A stretch of 64,000 bases of DNA from Streptomyces sp. CB01881 (GCF_002953255.1 NZ_CP026498.1:8699259-8763258); one strand, 5' to 3'. Numbered from the stretch's first letter, positions 1 to 8,769 are shown. Translations and numbers: made by a program. Notes: a model not told the origin generated them from the letters alone.

Positions 1-1128
1 CTCGCCTGGCGGCTGCGCAGGCCGCTGCCGGCCACCGGCGAACCCGCCCCCTGGCTGGCCGTCACCGGCACCAACGGCAAGACCACCACCGTCCAGATGC
101 TCGCCTCGATCCTCACCGCCGCCGGCCGGCGCACCGCCGCCGTCGGCAACGTCGGGGTCTCGGTGCTGGACGCGGTGCTCGCCGACGAGCCGTACGACGT
201 GCTCGCGGTCGAACTCTCCAGCTACCAGCTGCACTGGGCGCCCTCGCTGCGCCCGTACTCGGCGGCCGTCCTCAACCTGGCGCCGGACCACCTGGACTGG
301 CACGGCTCGATGGAGGCGTACGCCGCCGACAAGGGCCGGATCTACGAGGGCAACGTCGTCGCCTGCGTCTACAACCTGGCCGACCCGGCCACCGAGGCGC
401 TGGTCCGCGAGGCCGATGTCGAGGAGGGGTGCCGGGCGGTCGGCTTCGGCCTCGGGGCGCCCGGCCTGTCGAACTTCGGCGTGGTCGACGGCCTGCTGGT
501 GGACCGCGCCTTCGTGGCGGACCGGGCCAAGAGCGCCGCCGAGCTGGGCTCCGTCGAGGACGTCAACCCGCCGGCGCCGCACAACATCGCCAACGCGCTC
601 GCCGCCGCCGCCCTCGCCCGGGCGTACGGGGTCGACCCCAAGGCCGTCCGCGAGGGCCTGCGGGCCTTCCGTCCGGACGCCCACCGGATCGCCGAGGTCG
701 GCGTGGTCGACGGCGTCACGTACATCGACGACTCCAAGGCCACCAACACGCACGCCGCGGCGGCCTCGCTGGCCGCGTACCGGCCGATCGTCTGGATCGC
801 CGGCGGCCTGGCCAAGGGCGCCACCTTCGACGACCTCGTCCAGGGCGCGGCCGAGCGGCTGCGCGGCGCGGTGCTGATCGGCGAGGACCGCGCGCTGGTC
901 CGGGAGGCCCTGGCGCGACACGCGCCGGATGTCCCGGTCATCGAGGCCGCCGAGGGCCAGACTGGCGCGGTGGCGATGACGGAGGTGGTCCGCGCGGCCG
1001 CGTCGCTCGCCCAATCGGGTGACACGGTGCTGCTGGCCCCGGCCTGCGCCTCGATGGACATGTTCACCAACTACGGCGAGCGCGGCGACCTCTTCGCGGC
1101 GGCGGTCCGGGGGCTGGCGGGCAGCTGA
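1..1128 (+). CDS. murD: UDP-N-acetylmuramoylalanine--D-glutamate ligase, 5' part missing
   Basis: MurD adds D-glutamate to UDP-MurNAc-L-Ala in the cytoplasmic phase of peptidoglycan synthesis, using ATP. The frame is open from base 1, so the start lies outside the window; 375 codons are visible and, against a usual length near 470 residues, about 95 N-terminal residues are missing. The Mur-ligase ATP loop GTNGKTTT is at bases 67-90. Further in are NLAPDHLDWHGS, the central-domain motif HNIANALAA and the C-terminal DDSKATNTHAA and LLAPACASMDMF motifs, all typical of MurD. It is the first visible gene of a dcw cluster and is followed 72 bp later by ftsW on the same strand. Confidence 0.96.
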   Translation, partial: LAWRLRRPLPATGEPAPWLAVTGTNGKTTTVQMLASILTAAGRRTAAVGNVGVSVLDAVLADEPYDVLAVELSSYQLHWAPSLRPYSAAVLNLAPDHLDWHGSMEAYAADKGRIYEGNVVACVYNLADPATEALVREADVEEGCRAVGFGLGAPGLSNFGVVDGLLVDRAFVADRAKSAAELGSVEDVNPPAPHNIANALAAAALARAYGVDPKAVREGLRAFRPDAHRIAEVGVVDGVTYIDDSKATNTHAAAASLAAYRPIVWIAGGLAKGATFDDLVQGAAERLRGAVLIGEDRALVREALARHAPDVPVIEAAEGQTGAVAMTEVVRAAASLAQSGDTVLLAPACASMDMFTNYGERGDLFAAAVRGLAGS

Positions 1129-1200
1129 CGGCCCCCGGCCGAGCGGACCCCGGGGCCGCGGCCGGGAGGCGGGCGGGGCGAAGACGGAGGAGAGCAGGGC

Positions 1201-2577
1201 GTGGTGGCGGGGCAGGGCAGGGCGGGCGGTACCGGTGCGCCGGAGAAGGGCCCGGCCGATCCCTGGCGGGTGATCTCGGCCACCACGACCGCCTACAAGT
1301 CGGCCGGGCCGGTGGCCCGTGTGCAGGCCTTCCGGGCCCGTTTGCGGTACACGCTGGACCGGCCGCTGACGCCCTATCTGCTGATCATCGGCTCGACGCT
1401 GCTGCTGGTGGTGCTCGGCCTGCTGATGGTCTTCTCCGCCTCGCAGATCCTCGCCCTGGGCCAGCACCGCTCGGCACAGTTCTACTTCCTCAAACAGCTG
1501 GTCGCGGCCATGCTCGGCCTCGTCCTGCTGATCGGCTTCGCGTCCGTCCCGGTCGCGGTGCTGCGGGTGATCGTCTACCCGGTGATGCTCGGGGTGATCG
1601 GCGCGCTGGCGCTGGTCGCCATCCCCGGCGTCGGGGTGGAGGTCAACGGCAACCGGAACTGGCTGGACCTGGGCTTCTTCCAGTTCCAGCCGTCCGAGTT
1701 CGCCAAACTCGCGCTGGTGCTCTGGGGCGCCGACCTGCTCGCCCGCAAGCAGCGCAACGGCACCCTCGACCAGTGGAAGCACCTGCTCGTGCCGCTGGTG
1801 CCCGGCGCCCTGCTGCTGCTCGCGATGATCATGCTCGGCGGTGACATGGGCACCTCGATGATCCTGGTGGCCATGCTGTTCGGCCTGCTCTGGATGGTCG
1901 GCGCCCCGCTGCGGCTGTTCGTGGCCACCCTCGGCGTCGCCGTCGTGGTGTGCACCGCCCTGGTGGTGACCGTCCCGCACCGGGCCGAACGGCTCTCCTG
2001 CATCGGCGTCACCAAGCTCGACCCGGCCGGCGCCTGTTTCCAGGCCCTGCACGGGGTCTATTCGTTCGGGCTCGGCGGTCTCTTCGGCTCCGGACTCGGC
2101 GCCGGCGTCGAGAAATGGGGCCAGCTCCCGGAGGCGCACACCGACTTCATCTTCGCCGCGACGGGCGAGGAACTGGGCCTGGTGGGGACGCTGTCGGTGA
2201 TCGGTCTCTTTGCGGCACTAGGCTACGCGGGTATCCGTGTGGCCATCGGTACGAAGGACCCCTTCGTCAGGTACGCCGCGGGAGCCGCCACCACGTGGAT
2301 CATGGCGCAGGCCGTGATCAACCTCGGGTCGGCGCTGGGACTGCTGCCCATCGCGGGCGTCCCGCTCCCGCTGTTCTCCTACGGCGGTTCCGCCATGCTG
2401 TCGGCCATGTCCGCGATCGGTGTGCTGCTCTGCCTCGCACGCAGCACCTCGGGCGCGAAGGCGGCCCTGGCCGCCCGGAGCAAGAACTCCCGGATCAGGA
2501 GACGACTGGCCCGGGTGCTGCCACGACGACGAACCACAGCGCGCCCGGCCCCGGTGCCGGCGCGCAGGGAGCGGTGA
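1201..2577 (+). CDS. ftsW: SEDS-family peptidoglycan polymerase FtsW
   Basis: FtsW is the division-specific SEDS glycosyltransferase that polymerises lipid II at the septum, paired with a class B penicillin-binding protein. The 458-residue product has about ten hydrophobic membrane segments after a ~55-residue polar N-terminus. The family motifs are clear: NRNWLDLGFFQFQPSEFAKL near residues 150-170 and PLFSYGGSAML near residue 390. The C-terminus is Arg-rich and cytoplasmic. GTG at 1201 is chosen because GGAGGA lies about 9 bp upstream; an internal start cannot be excluded. It lies between murD and murG and ends 6 bp before murG, so it is probably co-transcribed with both. Confidence 0.95.
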   Translation: MVAGQGRAGGTGAPEKGPADPWRVISATTTAYKSAGPVARVQAFRARLRYTLDRPLTPYLLIIGSTLLLVVLGLLMVFSASQILALGQHRSAQFYFLKQLVAAMLGLVLLIGFASVPVAVLRVIVYPVMLGVIGALALVAIPGVGVEVNGNRNWLDLGFFQFQPSEFAKLALVLWGADLLARKQRNGTLDQWKHLLVPLVPGALLLLAMIMLGGDMGTSMILVAMLFGLLWMVGAPLRLFVATLGVAVVVCTALVVTVPHRAERLSCIGVTKLDPAGACFQALHGVYSFGLGGLFGSGLGAGVEKWGQLPEAHTDFIFAATGEELGLVGTLSVIGLFAALGYAGIRVAIGTKDPFVRYAAGAATTWIMAQAVINLGSALGLLPIAGVPLPLFSYGGSAMLSAMSAIGVLLCLARSTSGAKAALAARSKNSRIRRRLARVLPRRRTTARPAPVPARRER

Positions 2578-2583
2578 ATTTCG

Positions 2584-3690
2584 GTGCATGTCGTACTCGC
2601 CGGCGGGGGGACCGCCGGTCACATCGAGCCGGCCCTCGCCCTCGCGGACGCCCTCCGCAGGCACGACCCGTCCATCGGGATCACCGCCCTGGGCACCGAA
2701 CGCGGCCTGGAGACCCGGCTGGTACCCGAGCGCGGCTACCAGCTGGAGCTGATCCCGGCCGTCCCGCTGCCGCGCAAGCCCACCCCCGAGCTGATCACCG
2801 TCCCGGGCCGGCTGCGCGGCACCGTCCGGGCCGCCCAGGAGATCATCGAGCGGGTCAACGCGGACGTGGTGGTCGGCTTCGGCGGCTACGTCGCGATGCC
2901 GGCCTACCTGGCCGCCAAGCGGGCCGGTGTGCCGATCGTGGTGCACGAGGCCAACGCCCGGCCCGGCCTGGCCAACAAGATCGGCGCCCGGTACAGCGAC
3001 TTCGTCGCCGTCTCCACGCCGGACAGCAAGCTGCGCGACTCCCGGTACATCGGCATCCCGCTGCGCCGGACCATCGCCACGCTGGACCGTAACGCGGCCC
3101 GCCCGGAGGCCCGGCACTACTTCGGCCTCGACCAGCGGCTGCCCACCCTGCTGGTCTCCGGCGGTTCGCAGGGCGCCCGCCGCCTCAACGAGACCGTCAC
3201 CGCGATCGCGCCGCGGCTCCAGCAGTACGGCGTGCAGATCCTGCACGCGGTCGGCCCGAAGAACGAGCTGCCGCAGGTGGACGACATCCCCGGGATGCCG
3301 CCGTACCGCCCGGTGCCGTACGTCGACCGGATGGACCTCGCGTACGCCGCCGCCGACCTGATGCTCTGCCGGGCCGGCGCCATGACGGTGGCCGAGCTGG
3401 CCGCGGTCGGCCTGCCCGCCGCCTTCGTCCCGCTGCCGATCGGCAACGGCGAGCAGCGGCTGAACGCCCAGCCGATGGTCAAGGCCGGCGGCGGCCTGCT
3501 GGTCGACGACGCGGAGCTGACCCCGGACTGGGTGCTGCAGAACGTGCTGCCGGTCCTCACCGACCCGCAGAAGCTCTGGGACATGAGCCGGTCCGCCGCC
3601 GAGTTCGGCCGCCGGGACGCCGACGAGCTGCTGGTCGGCATGGTGTACGAGGCGATCGAGGCAGCCCGGGGCGGCCGCCGTCGTGGCTGA
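2584..3690 (+). CDS. murG: UDP-GlcNAc:undecaprenyl-PP-MurNAc-pentapeptide GlcNAc transferase
   Basis: MurG transfers GlcNAc from UDP-GlcNAc to lipid I, forming lipid II on the inner face of the membrane. The 368-residue protein has the two-Rossmann GT-B layout. The N-terminal glycine-rich loop is AGGGTAGHIEPALALAD (near residue 5), there is a second loop SGGSQGARRLNE, and the C-terminal nucleotide-binding stretch is CRAGAMTVAELAAVGLPAAF, followed by the sugar-contact region EQRLNAQPM. The GTG start lies 6 bp after the ftsW stop. Its last 8 bp overlap the start of ftsQ, which suggests translational coupling. Confidence 0.97.
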   Translation: MHVVLAGGGTAGHIEPALALADALRRHDPSIGITALGTERGLETRLVPERGYQLELIPAVPLPRKPTPELITVPGRLRGTVRAAQEIIERVNADVVVGFGGYVAMPAYLAAKRAGVPIVVHEANARPGLANKIGARYSDFVAVSTPDSKLRDSRYIGIPLRRTIATLDRNAARPEARHYFGLDQRLPTLLVSGGSQGARRLNETVTAIAPRLQQYGVQILHAVGPKNELPQVDDIPGMPPYRPVPYVDRMDLAYAAADLMLCRAGAMTVAELAAVGLPAAFVPLPIGNGEQRLNAQPMVKAGGGLLVDDAELTPDWVLQNVLPVLTDPQKLWDMSRSAAEFGRRDADELLVGMVYEAIEAARGGRRRG

Positions 3691-4459
3691 CGGCCGGCTC
3701 GCCGACCCCCTGGACGACGAGCTGGAGACCGGGGAGTACGCTCCCCGGCTCCGGCTCTCCCGGCGGGGCGTCGTGGTGCTGGGTGCGCTCGGCGCCCTGG
3801 TACTCGGCGGGCTGGCCTGGCTGGTGTTCCTCTCGTCGGTGCTGGACGTGCGCAGCGTCTCGGTGCAGGGCGTGCAGGACGACAAGCTGACGGCCGACCA
3901 GGTCCGCGCGGCGATCGGCACGGTCGGCGACGGCCCGCTGGCCCGGGTGGACCTGGCCGGCGTCGAGCGGCGGGTGAAGGCGATCCCGCGGGTGGCCGGG
4001 GCCGAGGTCTGGCGCGGCTGGCCGCACACCCTCCAGGTGAAGATCGTCCAGCGCAGGCCGGTCGCCGCCGTCAAGGAGGAGGACGGCCGGTTCACCCAGG
4101 TCGACGCGGGGGGCGTGAGCTTCGCCACCGAGGCGGCCGCCCCCGAGGGGGTGCCGGTGGTGGAGCTGCGGCTCGGTCAGCCGGCCCGGGACGCGGACCA
4201 GGTGATCTCCAGGCCGCAGCTGGTGCAGGGCGCGGTGGCGGTGGCCGCCGGCCTGCCCGACGAGGTCCGGCAGCGGGCCGGGTCGGTGCTGGTGCACTCC
4301 TACGACGACATCCAGTTGCAGCTCAGCGGGGGTGCGACGGTGCGCTGGGGGAGTCCGGAGCAGACCGATCGCAAGGCCCGGGTCCTGGTGGCGCTGCTGC
4401 ATCAGAAGGGTACGAACTTCGATGTCAGCGCTCCGGAGGCGCCGGCGGTGTCCGGATGA
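3683..4459 (+). CDS. ftsQ: Cell division protein FtsQ/DivIB
   Basis: FtsQ is a bitopic division protein that links the FtsL/DivIC pair to the septal synthase. The 258-residue product has a short cytoplasmic N-terminus, one membrane span at about residues 29-51, then an external POTRA domain beginning DVRSVSVQGVQ (residues 55-64), and the FtsQ beta domain with RVAGAEVWRGWPHTLQVKIVQ. The GTG start overlaps the murG stop by 8 bp. It is the last gene before the long ftsZ regulatory region, so ftsZ probably has its own promoters as well as read-through. Confidence 0.94.
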   Translation: MADGRLADPLDDELETGEYAPRLRLSRRGVVVLGALGALVLGGLAWLVFLSSVLDVRSVSVQGVQDDKLTADQVRAAIGTVGDGPLARVDLAGVERRVKAIPRVAGAEVWRGWPHTLQVKIVQRRPVAAVKEEDGRFTQVDAGGVSFATEAAAPEGVPVVELRLGQPARDADQVISRPQLVQGAVAVAAGLPDEVRQRAGSVLVHSYDDIQLQLSGGATVRWGSPEQTDRKARVLVALLHQKGTNFDVSAPEAPAVSG

Positions 4460-4594
4460 TCCGGTAGGTTCTCTGTCTGGGGGAGGGGTTGACGCGGGTT
4501 TCGTGTCGGCCTGACCCTTGGTGGTCACCCCGGTTTCATAAGCCGGTTGATGATCACATAGGCTCAAAAGAAAAAGGGAAGCTCGGCGTGTTCG

Positions 4595-4624
4595 TTGAAA
4601 CACGTGCCCGGGGCCACCTAGTGT
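4595..4624 (+). promoter_or_regulatory. Candidate ftsZ promoter
   Basis: TTGAAA (4595-4600) and TAGTGT (4619-4624) are separated by 18 bp, resembling a HrdB (sigma70-type) promoter. The transcript would start inside or just before the hairpin at 4623-4673, giving an ftsZ leader of about 195 nt. Assigned by eye from hexamer similarity and spacing only. Confidence 0.35.
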
Positions 4625-4673
4625 CCTGTGTCACCAGACTGTGCTTCCTGGTGATGTGACGGGGGCACAGGAC
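4623..4673 (+). repeat. Nested perfect stem-loop upstream of ftsZ
   Basis: Outer arms GTCCTGTG (4623-4630) and CACAGGAC (4666-4673) are perfectly complementary. Inner arms TCACCAG (4631-4637) and CTGGTGA (4648-4654) are also perfect, with a 10-nt loop. It could be an RNA hairpin in the ftsZ leader, a terminator for ftsQ, or a protein site. No U-tract follows. Confidence 0.5.
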
Positions 4674-4674
4674 T

Positions 4675-4699
4675 AACCCTAAAGGTCAAGTTTAGGGTT
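4675..4699. repeat. Perfect 9-bp inverted repeat, candidate operator of ftsZ
   Basis: AACCCTAAA (4675-4683) and TTTAGGGTT (4691-4699) form a perfect inverted repeat with a 7-bp spacer. Half-sites are 16 bp centre to centre, about one and a half helical turns, which fits a dimeric DNA-binding protein. The A/T-rich core stands out against the GC-rich background and lies about 125 bp before the ftsZ start codon. Confidence 0.5.
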
Positions 4700-4825
4700 G
4701 GGGTCGGCGGTCGGCATTTCAGACATTCAGTCAGAAACCAGGCTCCCTACCCATCGACATCCGTCGGAACGGCACCCCACCGGGAGCCGGGCCGACCCGG
4801 AAATTCGAGGCGAGAGGCCTTCGAC

Positions 4826-6046
4826 GTGGCAGCACCGCAGAACTACCTCGCAGTCATCAAGGTCGTCGGTATCGGCGGCGGTGGTGTCAACGCCATCAAC
4901 CGGATGATCGAGGTCGGTCTCAAGGGCGTCGAGTTCATCGCGATCAACACCGATGCGCAGGCCCTCCTGATGAGCGACGCCGACGTCAAGCTCGATGTGG
5001 GCCGTGAACTCACCCGGGGCCTCGGCGCCGGCGCCAACCCCGAGGTCGGCCGCAAGGCCGCCGAGGACCACCGTGAGGAGATCGAGGAGGTCCTCAAGGG
5101 GGCCGACATGGTCTTCGTGACGGCCGGCGAGGGCGGTGGTACCGGCACGGGCGGCGCGCCGGTCGTCGCCAACATCGCCCGCTCGCTCGGCGCGCTGACC
5201 ATCGGCGTGGTCACCCGCCCGTTCACCTTCGAGGGCCGCCGCCGGGCGAACCAGGCGGAGGACGGCATCGCCGGCCTGCGCGAAGAGGTCGACACCCTGA
5301 TCGTGATCCCCAACGACCGGCTGCTGTCCATCTCGGACCGCCAGGTCAGCGTGCTGGACGCGTTCCGCTCCGCCGACCAGGTGCTGCTCTCGGGCGTCCA
5401 GGGCATCACCGACCTGATCACCACCCCGGGTCTGATCAACCTCGACTTCGCCGACGTCAAGTCCGTGATGTCCGACGCCGGCTCGGCGCTGATGGGCATC
5501 GGTTCGGCCCGCGGGGAGGACCGCGCCAAGGCGGCCGCCGTGATGGCGATCTCCTCGCCGCTGCTGGAGGCCTCGATCGACGGCGCCCGCGGTGTCCTGC
5601 TCTCCATCTCCGGTGGCTCCGACCTCGGCCTGTTCGAGATCAACGAGTCCGCCCAGCTGGTCAGCGAGGCCGCGCACCCCGAGGCCAACATCATCTTCGG
5701 TGCGGTCATCGACGACGCGCTCGGCGACGAGGTCCGCGTCACCGTGATCGCCGCGGGCTTCGACGGCGGCCAGCCGCCGGCCATCGTCCGCGACCCGGTG
5801 GTCAAGGCCGGCCAGGCGGCCGCGACGCCGGCCCCCGCCCCCGAGCGTCCGGCGGGCCGGCCCTCGTACGGGAGCATCGGCTCGGTGGCGGCCCGCCCGG
5901 AGGGTGAGACGGCCGGCGCGCCGCGGCCGTCCGAGGCCCCGGCCACCGCGACCGCCGCCCCGGTGCCGCCGCAGGTGCAGCCCGCGCGGCAGCCGTTCGT
6001 GGAGAGCCCCGCCGAGGAGCTCGACGTCCCGGACTTCCTTAAGTGA
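4826..6046 (+). CDS. ftsZ: Cell division GTPase FtsZ
   Basis: FtsZ is the tubulin-like GTPase that forms the Z-ring; in streptomycetes it is needed for vegetative cross-walls and sporulation septa. The 406-residue protein has the tubulin signature GGGTGTGG at residues 103-110, the N-terminal nucleotide loop VVGIGGGGVNAINRM, the synergy-loop region NLDFADVKSVM and a variable Pro/Ala-rich linker (about residues 320-390). The C-terminus ends ELDVPDFLK, the conserved peptide that binds SepF and other membrane anchors. GTG at 4826 has a purine-rich GGCGAGAGG upstream. The stop overlaps the pgeF start by 4 bp (GTGA), indicating coupling. Confidence 0.98.
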   Translation: MAAPQNYLAVIKVVGIGGGGVNAINRMIEVGLKGVEFIAINTDAQALLMSDADVKLDVGRELTRGLGAGANPEVGRKAAEDHREEIEEVLKGADMVFVTAGEGGGTGTGGAPVVANIARSLGALTIGVVTRPFTFEGRRRANQAEDGIAGLREEVDTLIVIPNDRLLSISDRQVSVLDAFRSADQVLLSGVQGITDLITTPGLINLDFADVKSVMSDAGSALMGIGSARGEDRAKAAAVMAISSPLLEASIDGARGVLLSISGGSDLGLFEINESAQLVSEAAHPEANIIFGAVIDDALGDEVRVTVIAAGFDGGQPPAIVRDPVVKAGQAAATPAPAPERPAGRPSYGSIGSVAARPEGETAGAPRPSEAPATATAAPVPPQVQPARQPFVESPAEELDVPDFLK

Positions 6047-6777
6047 TCGATCGCACGTCCCGCAACGGTGCTCACTTCGCCTTCACCACCCGGTGGGGCG
6101 GGGTGAGCACTTCGCCGTACGGGGAGCTGAACCTCGGCGGTGCGGTGGGGGACGACCCGGCCGCCGTCCGGGAGAACCGGGCGATCACGGCCCGCTGGCT
6201 GGGCCTCGACCCGGCGGACGTGGTCTGGATGAACCAGGTCCACGGTGCGGAGGTCGCCGTGGTGACGGAGCGCCAGCCGGCCGGGGAGGCCCCGGCCGTG
6301 GACGCGGTGGTCACCGACCGGCCGCTGGCGCTGGCGGTGCTGACCGCCGACTGCACCCCGGTCCTGCTGGCCGACCCGGTGGCGGGCGTGGCGGGGGCGG
6401 CCCACGCGGGCCGGCCCGGGCTCGCCGCGGGCGTGGTGCCGGCGGTGATCGCGGCCATGGTCGGACTGGGCGCCGAGCCGGGGCGGATCACCGCCGCGAT
6501 CGGGCCCGCGGTCTGCGGCCGCTGCTACGAGGTGCCGGCCGCACTGCGCGCCGAGGTCGCCGGGCTGGTGCCGGCCGCGTACGCCGAGACGTCCTGGGGC
6601 ACGCCGGCCCTGGACCTGCCGGAGGGAGTGGCGGCCCAGCTGGCCGCTGCGGGAGTCACCGAGTTGGTGCGATCATCGGTCTGCACCCTCGAATCTTCCG
6701 ATCACTACTCCTACCGCCGCGAGCAGCGCACGGGCCGGCTCGCGAGCTACGTCTGGTTGGGCTCTGACATCTCATGA
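6043..6777 (+). CDS. pgeF: PgeF/YlmD family copper-type laccase-domain protein
   Basis: This belongs to the DUF152 family (YfiH/YlmD), reported to act as a purine nucleoside phosphorylase/adenosine deaminase and, in E. coli, to correct peptidoglycan-precursor errors. Family metal-site residues are visible: H67 in NQVHGAE, C104 in TADCTPVLL and H121 in HAGRPG. The usual HAGWRG loop is HAGRPG here. The C-terminal YSYRREQRTGRLASYVWLG matches the family end. The GTG start overlaps the ftsZ stop by 4 bp and the stop overlaps yggS by 4 bp, so the three are translationally coupled. The precise substrate cannot be read from sequence. Confidence 0.88.
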   Translation: MIDRTSRNGAHFAFTTRWGGVSTSPYGELNLGGAVGDDPAAVRENRAITARWLGLDPADVVWMNQVHGAEVAVVTERQPAGEAPAVDAVVTDRPLALAVLTADCTPVLLADPVAGVAGAAHAGRPGLAAGVVPAVIAAMVGLGAEPGRITAAIGPAVCGRCYEVPAALRAEVAGLVPAAYAETSWGTPALDLPEGVAAQLAAAGVTELVRSSVCTLESSDHYSYRREQRTGRLASYVWLGSDIS

Positions 6778-7562
6778 CGAACGACATCTACGGACCGTTC
6801 CCGGGCAGCCCCGAGTTCCTCGACGCCCTGACGGAGGGCCAGCGGGCCAGGTACGAGCAGCTCGGCACCAACCTCGACGTCGTCGAGCGGCGGATCTCCG
6901 ACGCCTGTGCGGCGGCCGGGCGGGCGCGTGACGAGGTGAAGCTGGTCGTCGTCACCAAGACGTACCCGGCCGAGGACACCGCGCTGCTGGCCGCGCTGGG
7001 CGTCACCGACGTCGCGGAGAACCGCGACCAGGACGCCGCCCCCAAGGCGGAGCAGTGCGGAAACCTTCCGCTGGTCTGGCACTTCGTCGGCCAGCTGCAG
7101 ACCAACAAGGTCCGCTCGGTGGTCCGGTACGCGAACCACGTGCACTCGGTCGACCGGCTGCGGCTGGTCGGGTCGCTCTCCGCGGCGGTGGGGGCGTCCG
7201 GGCGGCCGGAGCTGGGCTGCCTGGTGCAGGTCGCGCTGGAGAAGGAGCACGGCGAGGGGGAGGGCCGGGCCGGGGTCGGTCCGGCGGAGGTCGAGGCGCT
7301 GGCCGAGGCGATCGCCGACGCGCCCGGGCTGCGGCTGGACGGTGTGATGACCGTCGCCCCGCTCGCCGGACCGCTCGCCGCAGACCCGGCCCGGGCGTTC
7401 GGGCGGCTGGCGGAAATCGCAACCGCCGTACGGGCGGCCCATCCTGCTGCCACCATGGTCTCCGCAGGAATGAGCGGCGACCTGGAGCAGGCCGTTGCCG
7501 CCGGGGCGACACATGTGCGCGTCGGAACGGCGGTACTCGGAGTGCGGTCACCCCTCGGGTAA
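6774..7562 (+). CDS. yggS: YggS/YlmE family pyridoxal-phosphate homeostasis protein
   Basis: A single-domain, fold-III PLP-binding protein (PLPBP family) that buffers free PLP; the streptomycete member is usually called YlmE and lies in the dcw cluster. In the 262-residue product the PLP lysine is expected at K62 within VVVTKTYPAED; VAENRDQDAAPKA, WHFVGQLQTNKVR and the C-terminal SAGMSGDLEQAVAAGATHVRVGTA (cofactor phosphate site) are family motifs. The start overlaps the pgeF stop by 4 bp (ATGA). A 227-bp gap with probable promoters separates it from sepF. Confidence 0.92.
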   Translation: MTNDIYGPFPGSPEFLDALTEGQRARYEQLGTNLDVVERRISDACAAAGRARDEVKLVVVTKTYPAEDTALLAALGVTDVAENRDQDAAPKAEQCGNLPLVWHFVGQLQTNKVRSVVRYANHVHSVDRLRLVGSLSAAVGASGRPELGCLVQVALEKEHGEGEGRAGVGPAEVEALAEAIADAPGLRLDGVMTVAPLAGPLAADPARAFGRLAEIATAVRAAHPAATMVSAGMSGDLEQAVAAGATHVRVGTAVLGVRSPLG

Positions 7563-7789
7563 CGTCACCGGGTAGTAGATCAGACTGCAGGACAAAATAG
7601 GACAGAAACTAGCAGCTTTCCAGAGCGCTAGCCAACCGTGGATCGCAGCTCCGCGGCCCCCACCCACGACTTCTGACCGGCCGTCGGTCTGACGGGCGGT
7701 CGTGGGCGGACCGCGGAATCCGCAGGCGGGGCCGTACGGCCTGGCCGCCGGTGAGGAGCGGGTCCACCACAAGCGGAGGAGACAGGAGC

Positions 7790-8392
7790 ATGGCCGGCGC
7801 AATGCGCAAGATGGCGGTCTACCTCGGCCTCGTGGAGGACGAGACGTACGACGGTCAGGGGTACGACCCCGACGACGACTACGACGCGGACCCCGAGCCG
7901 ATCCGCGCCGGGCGGACGGAGGACATTCCCCGGCCCGCCGCTCCGGTGCCCGCCCCGGTCTCCTCGATCACGCCGCAGCCCGTACCGGCCGCGGTCCCGA
8001 TCCGGCAGGAGACTCCGAGGATGGCCCCAGTGTCGTCCATCACACCCGAACGCCGCCACAACCTGGAGAAGAGCGCCCCGGTGATCATGCCCAAGGTAGT
8101 GAACGAACGAGAGCCCTACCGCATCACCACGCTGCACCCCCGGACCTACAACGAGGCCCGTACCATCGGGGAACAGTTCCGTGGCGGGACGCCGGTGATC
8201 ATGAATCTGACCGAGATGGACGACACCGACGCGAAGCGCCTCGTAGACTTCGCCGCTGGACTCGTCTTCGGTCTGCACGGCAGTATCGAGCGCGTGACAC
8301 AGAAGGTGTTCCTGCTGTCGCCTGCTAACGTCGATGTCACGGCGGAGGACAAGGCTCGGATCGCCGAGGGTGGGTTCTTCAACCAGAGCTGA
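7790..8392 (+). CDS. sepF: SepF, FtsZ membrane anchor
   Basis: SepF polymerises, binds the FtsZ C-terminal peptide and tethers the Z-ring to the membrane through an N-terminal amphipathic helix; actinobacteria lack FtsA and rely on it. ATG at 7790 is preferred over an upstream in-frame start at 7751 because GGAGGAGACAGGAG directly precedes it and it begins MAGAMRKMAVYLGLVED, the expected amphipathic helix. An acidic and Pro-rich linker (about residues 20-100) leads to the DUF552 core, about residues 100-195 (PYRITTLHPRTYNEARTIGE, then MNLTEMDDTDAKRLVDFAAG). Length is 200 residues. Confidence 0.95.
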   Translation: MAGAMRKMAVYLGLVEDETYDGQGYDPDDDYDADPEPIRAGRTEDIPRPAAPVPAPVSSITPQPVPAAVPIRQETPRMAPVSSITPERRHNLEKSAPVIMPKVVNEREPYRITTLHPRTYNEARTIGEQFRGGTPVIMNLTEMDDTDAKRLVDFAAGLVFGLHGSIERVTQKVFLLSPANVDVTAEDKARIAEGGFFNQS

Positions 8393-8487
8393 CCCGGCCA
8401 CGACTTTACGTGTGGATCTGATCGACAGTGAGTTAACGACAGGCAGCAGGGCCCAAGGGCCGGGATCACAGGGGAGAGGGAAGCGCG

Positions 8488-8769
8488 ATGGGGATCGTGT
8501 GGGCGGTGCTCTACTATGCGCTGACCGTCTTCCTGGTGTTCCTGCTTGTGCGGCTGGTGATGGACTGGGTGTTCCAGTTCGCGCGTTCGTGGCGGCCCGG
8601 CAAGGCCATGGTCCTGGTCCTGGAGGCCACGTACACTGTCACGGATCCGCCGCTCAAGCTTCTTCGGCGGTTCATCCCGCCGTTGCGTCTCGGGGGCGTG
8701 GCGCTCGACCTGTCCTTCTTCGTACTGATGATCATTGTGTATGTCCTGATCTCGCTTGTGCGGCCCTAG
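8488..8769 (+). CDS. sepG: YggT-family membrane protein SepG (YlmG)
   Basis: This 93-residue YggT/YlmG protein has two hydrophobic segments (about residues 3-25 and 68-91) around the loop SWRPGKAMVLVLEATYTVTDPPLK. In Streptomyces the gene at this place between sepF and divIVA is reported as SepG, which helps localise SsgB and FtsZ and affects spore nucleoid compaction. The ATG at 8488 follows GGGGAGAGGGAAG. It is probably transcribed with sepF, 95 bp upstream. The role is inferred from family and position. Confidence 0.88.
   Translation: MGIVWAVLYYALTVFLVFLLVRLVMDWVFQFARSWRPGKAMVLVLEATYTVTDPPLKLLRRFIPPLRLGGVALDLSFFVLMIIVYVLISLVRP

Larger units (their letters stand above)
4460..4825 (+). promoter_or_regulatory. 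ftsQ-ftsZ intergenic regulatory region (no gene)
   Basis: These 366 bp contain no credible gene. They are visibly less GC-rich than the flanks, with an A-rich run around 4566-4579. They hold a sigma70-like promoter candidate (4595-4624), two nested perfect hairpin arms (4623-4673) and a separate perfect 9-bp inverted repeat (4675-4699). In Streptomyces, ftsZ is known to be driven by several promoters in this interval, one of them needed for sporulation septation. That these elements correspond to those promoters is inference. Confidence 0.7.
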
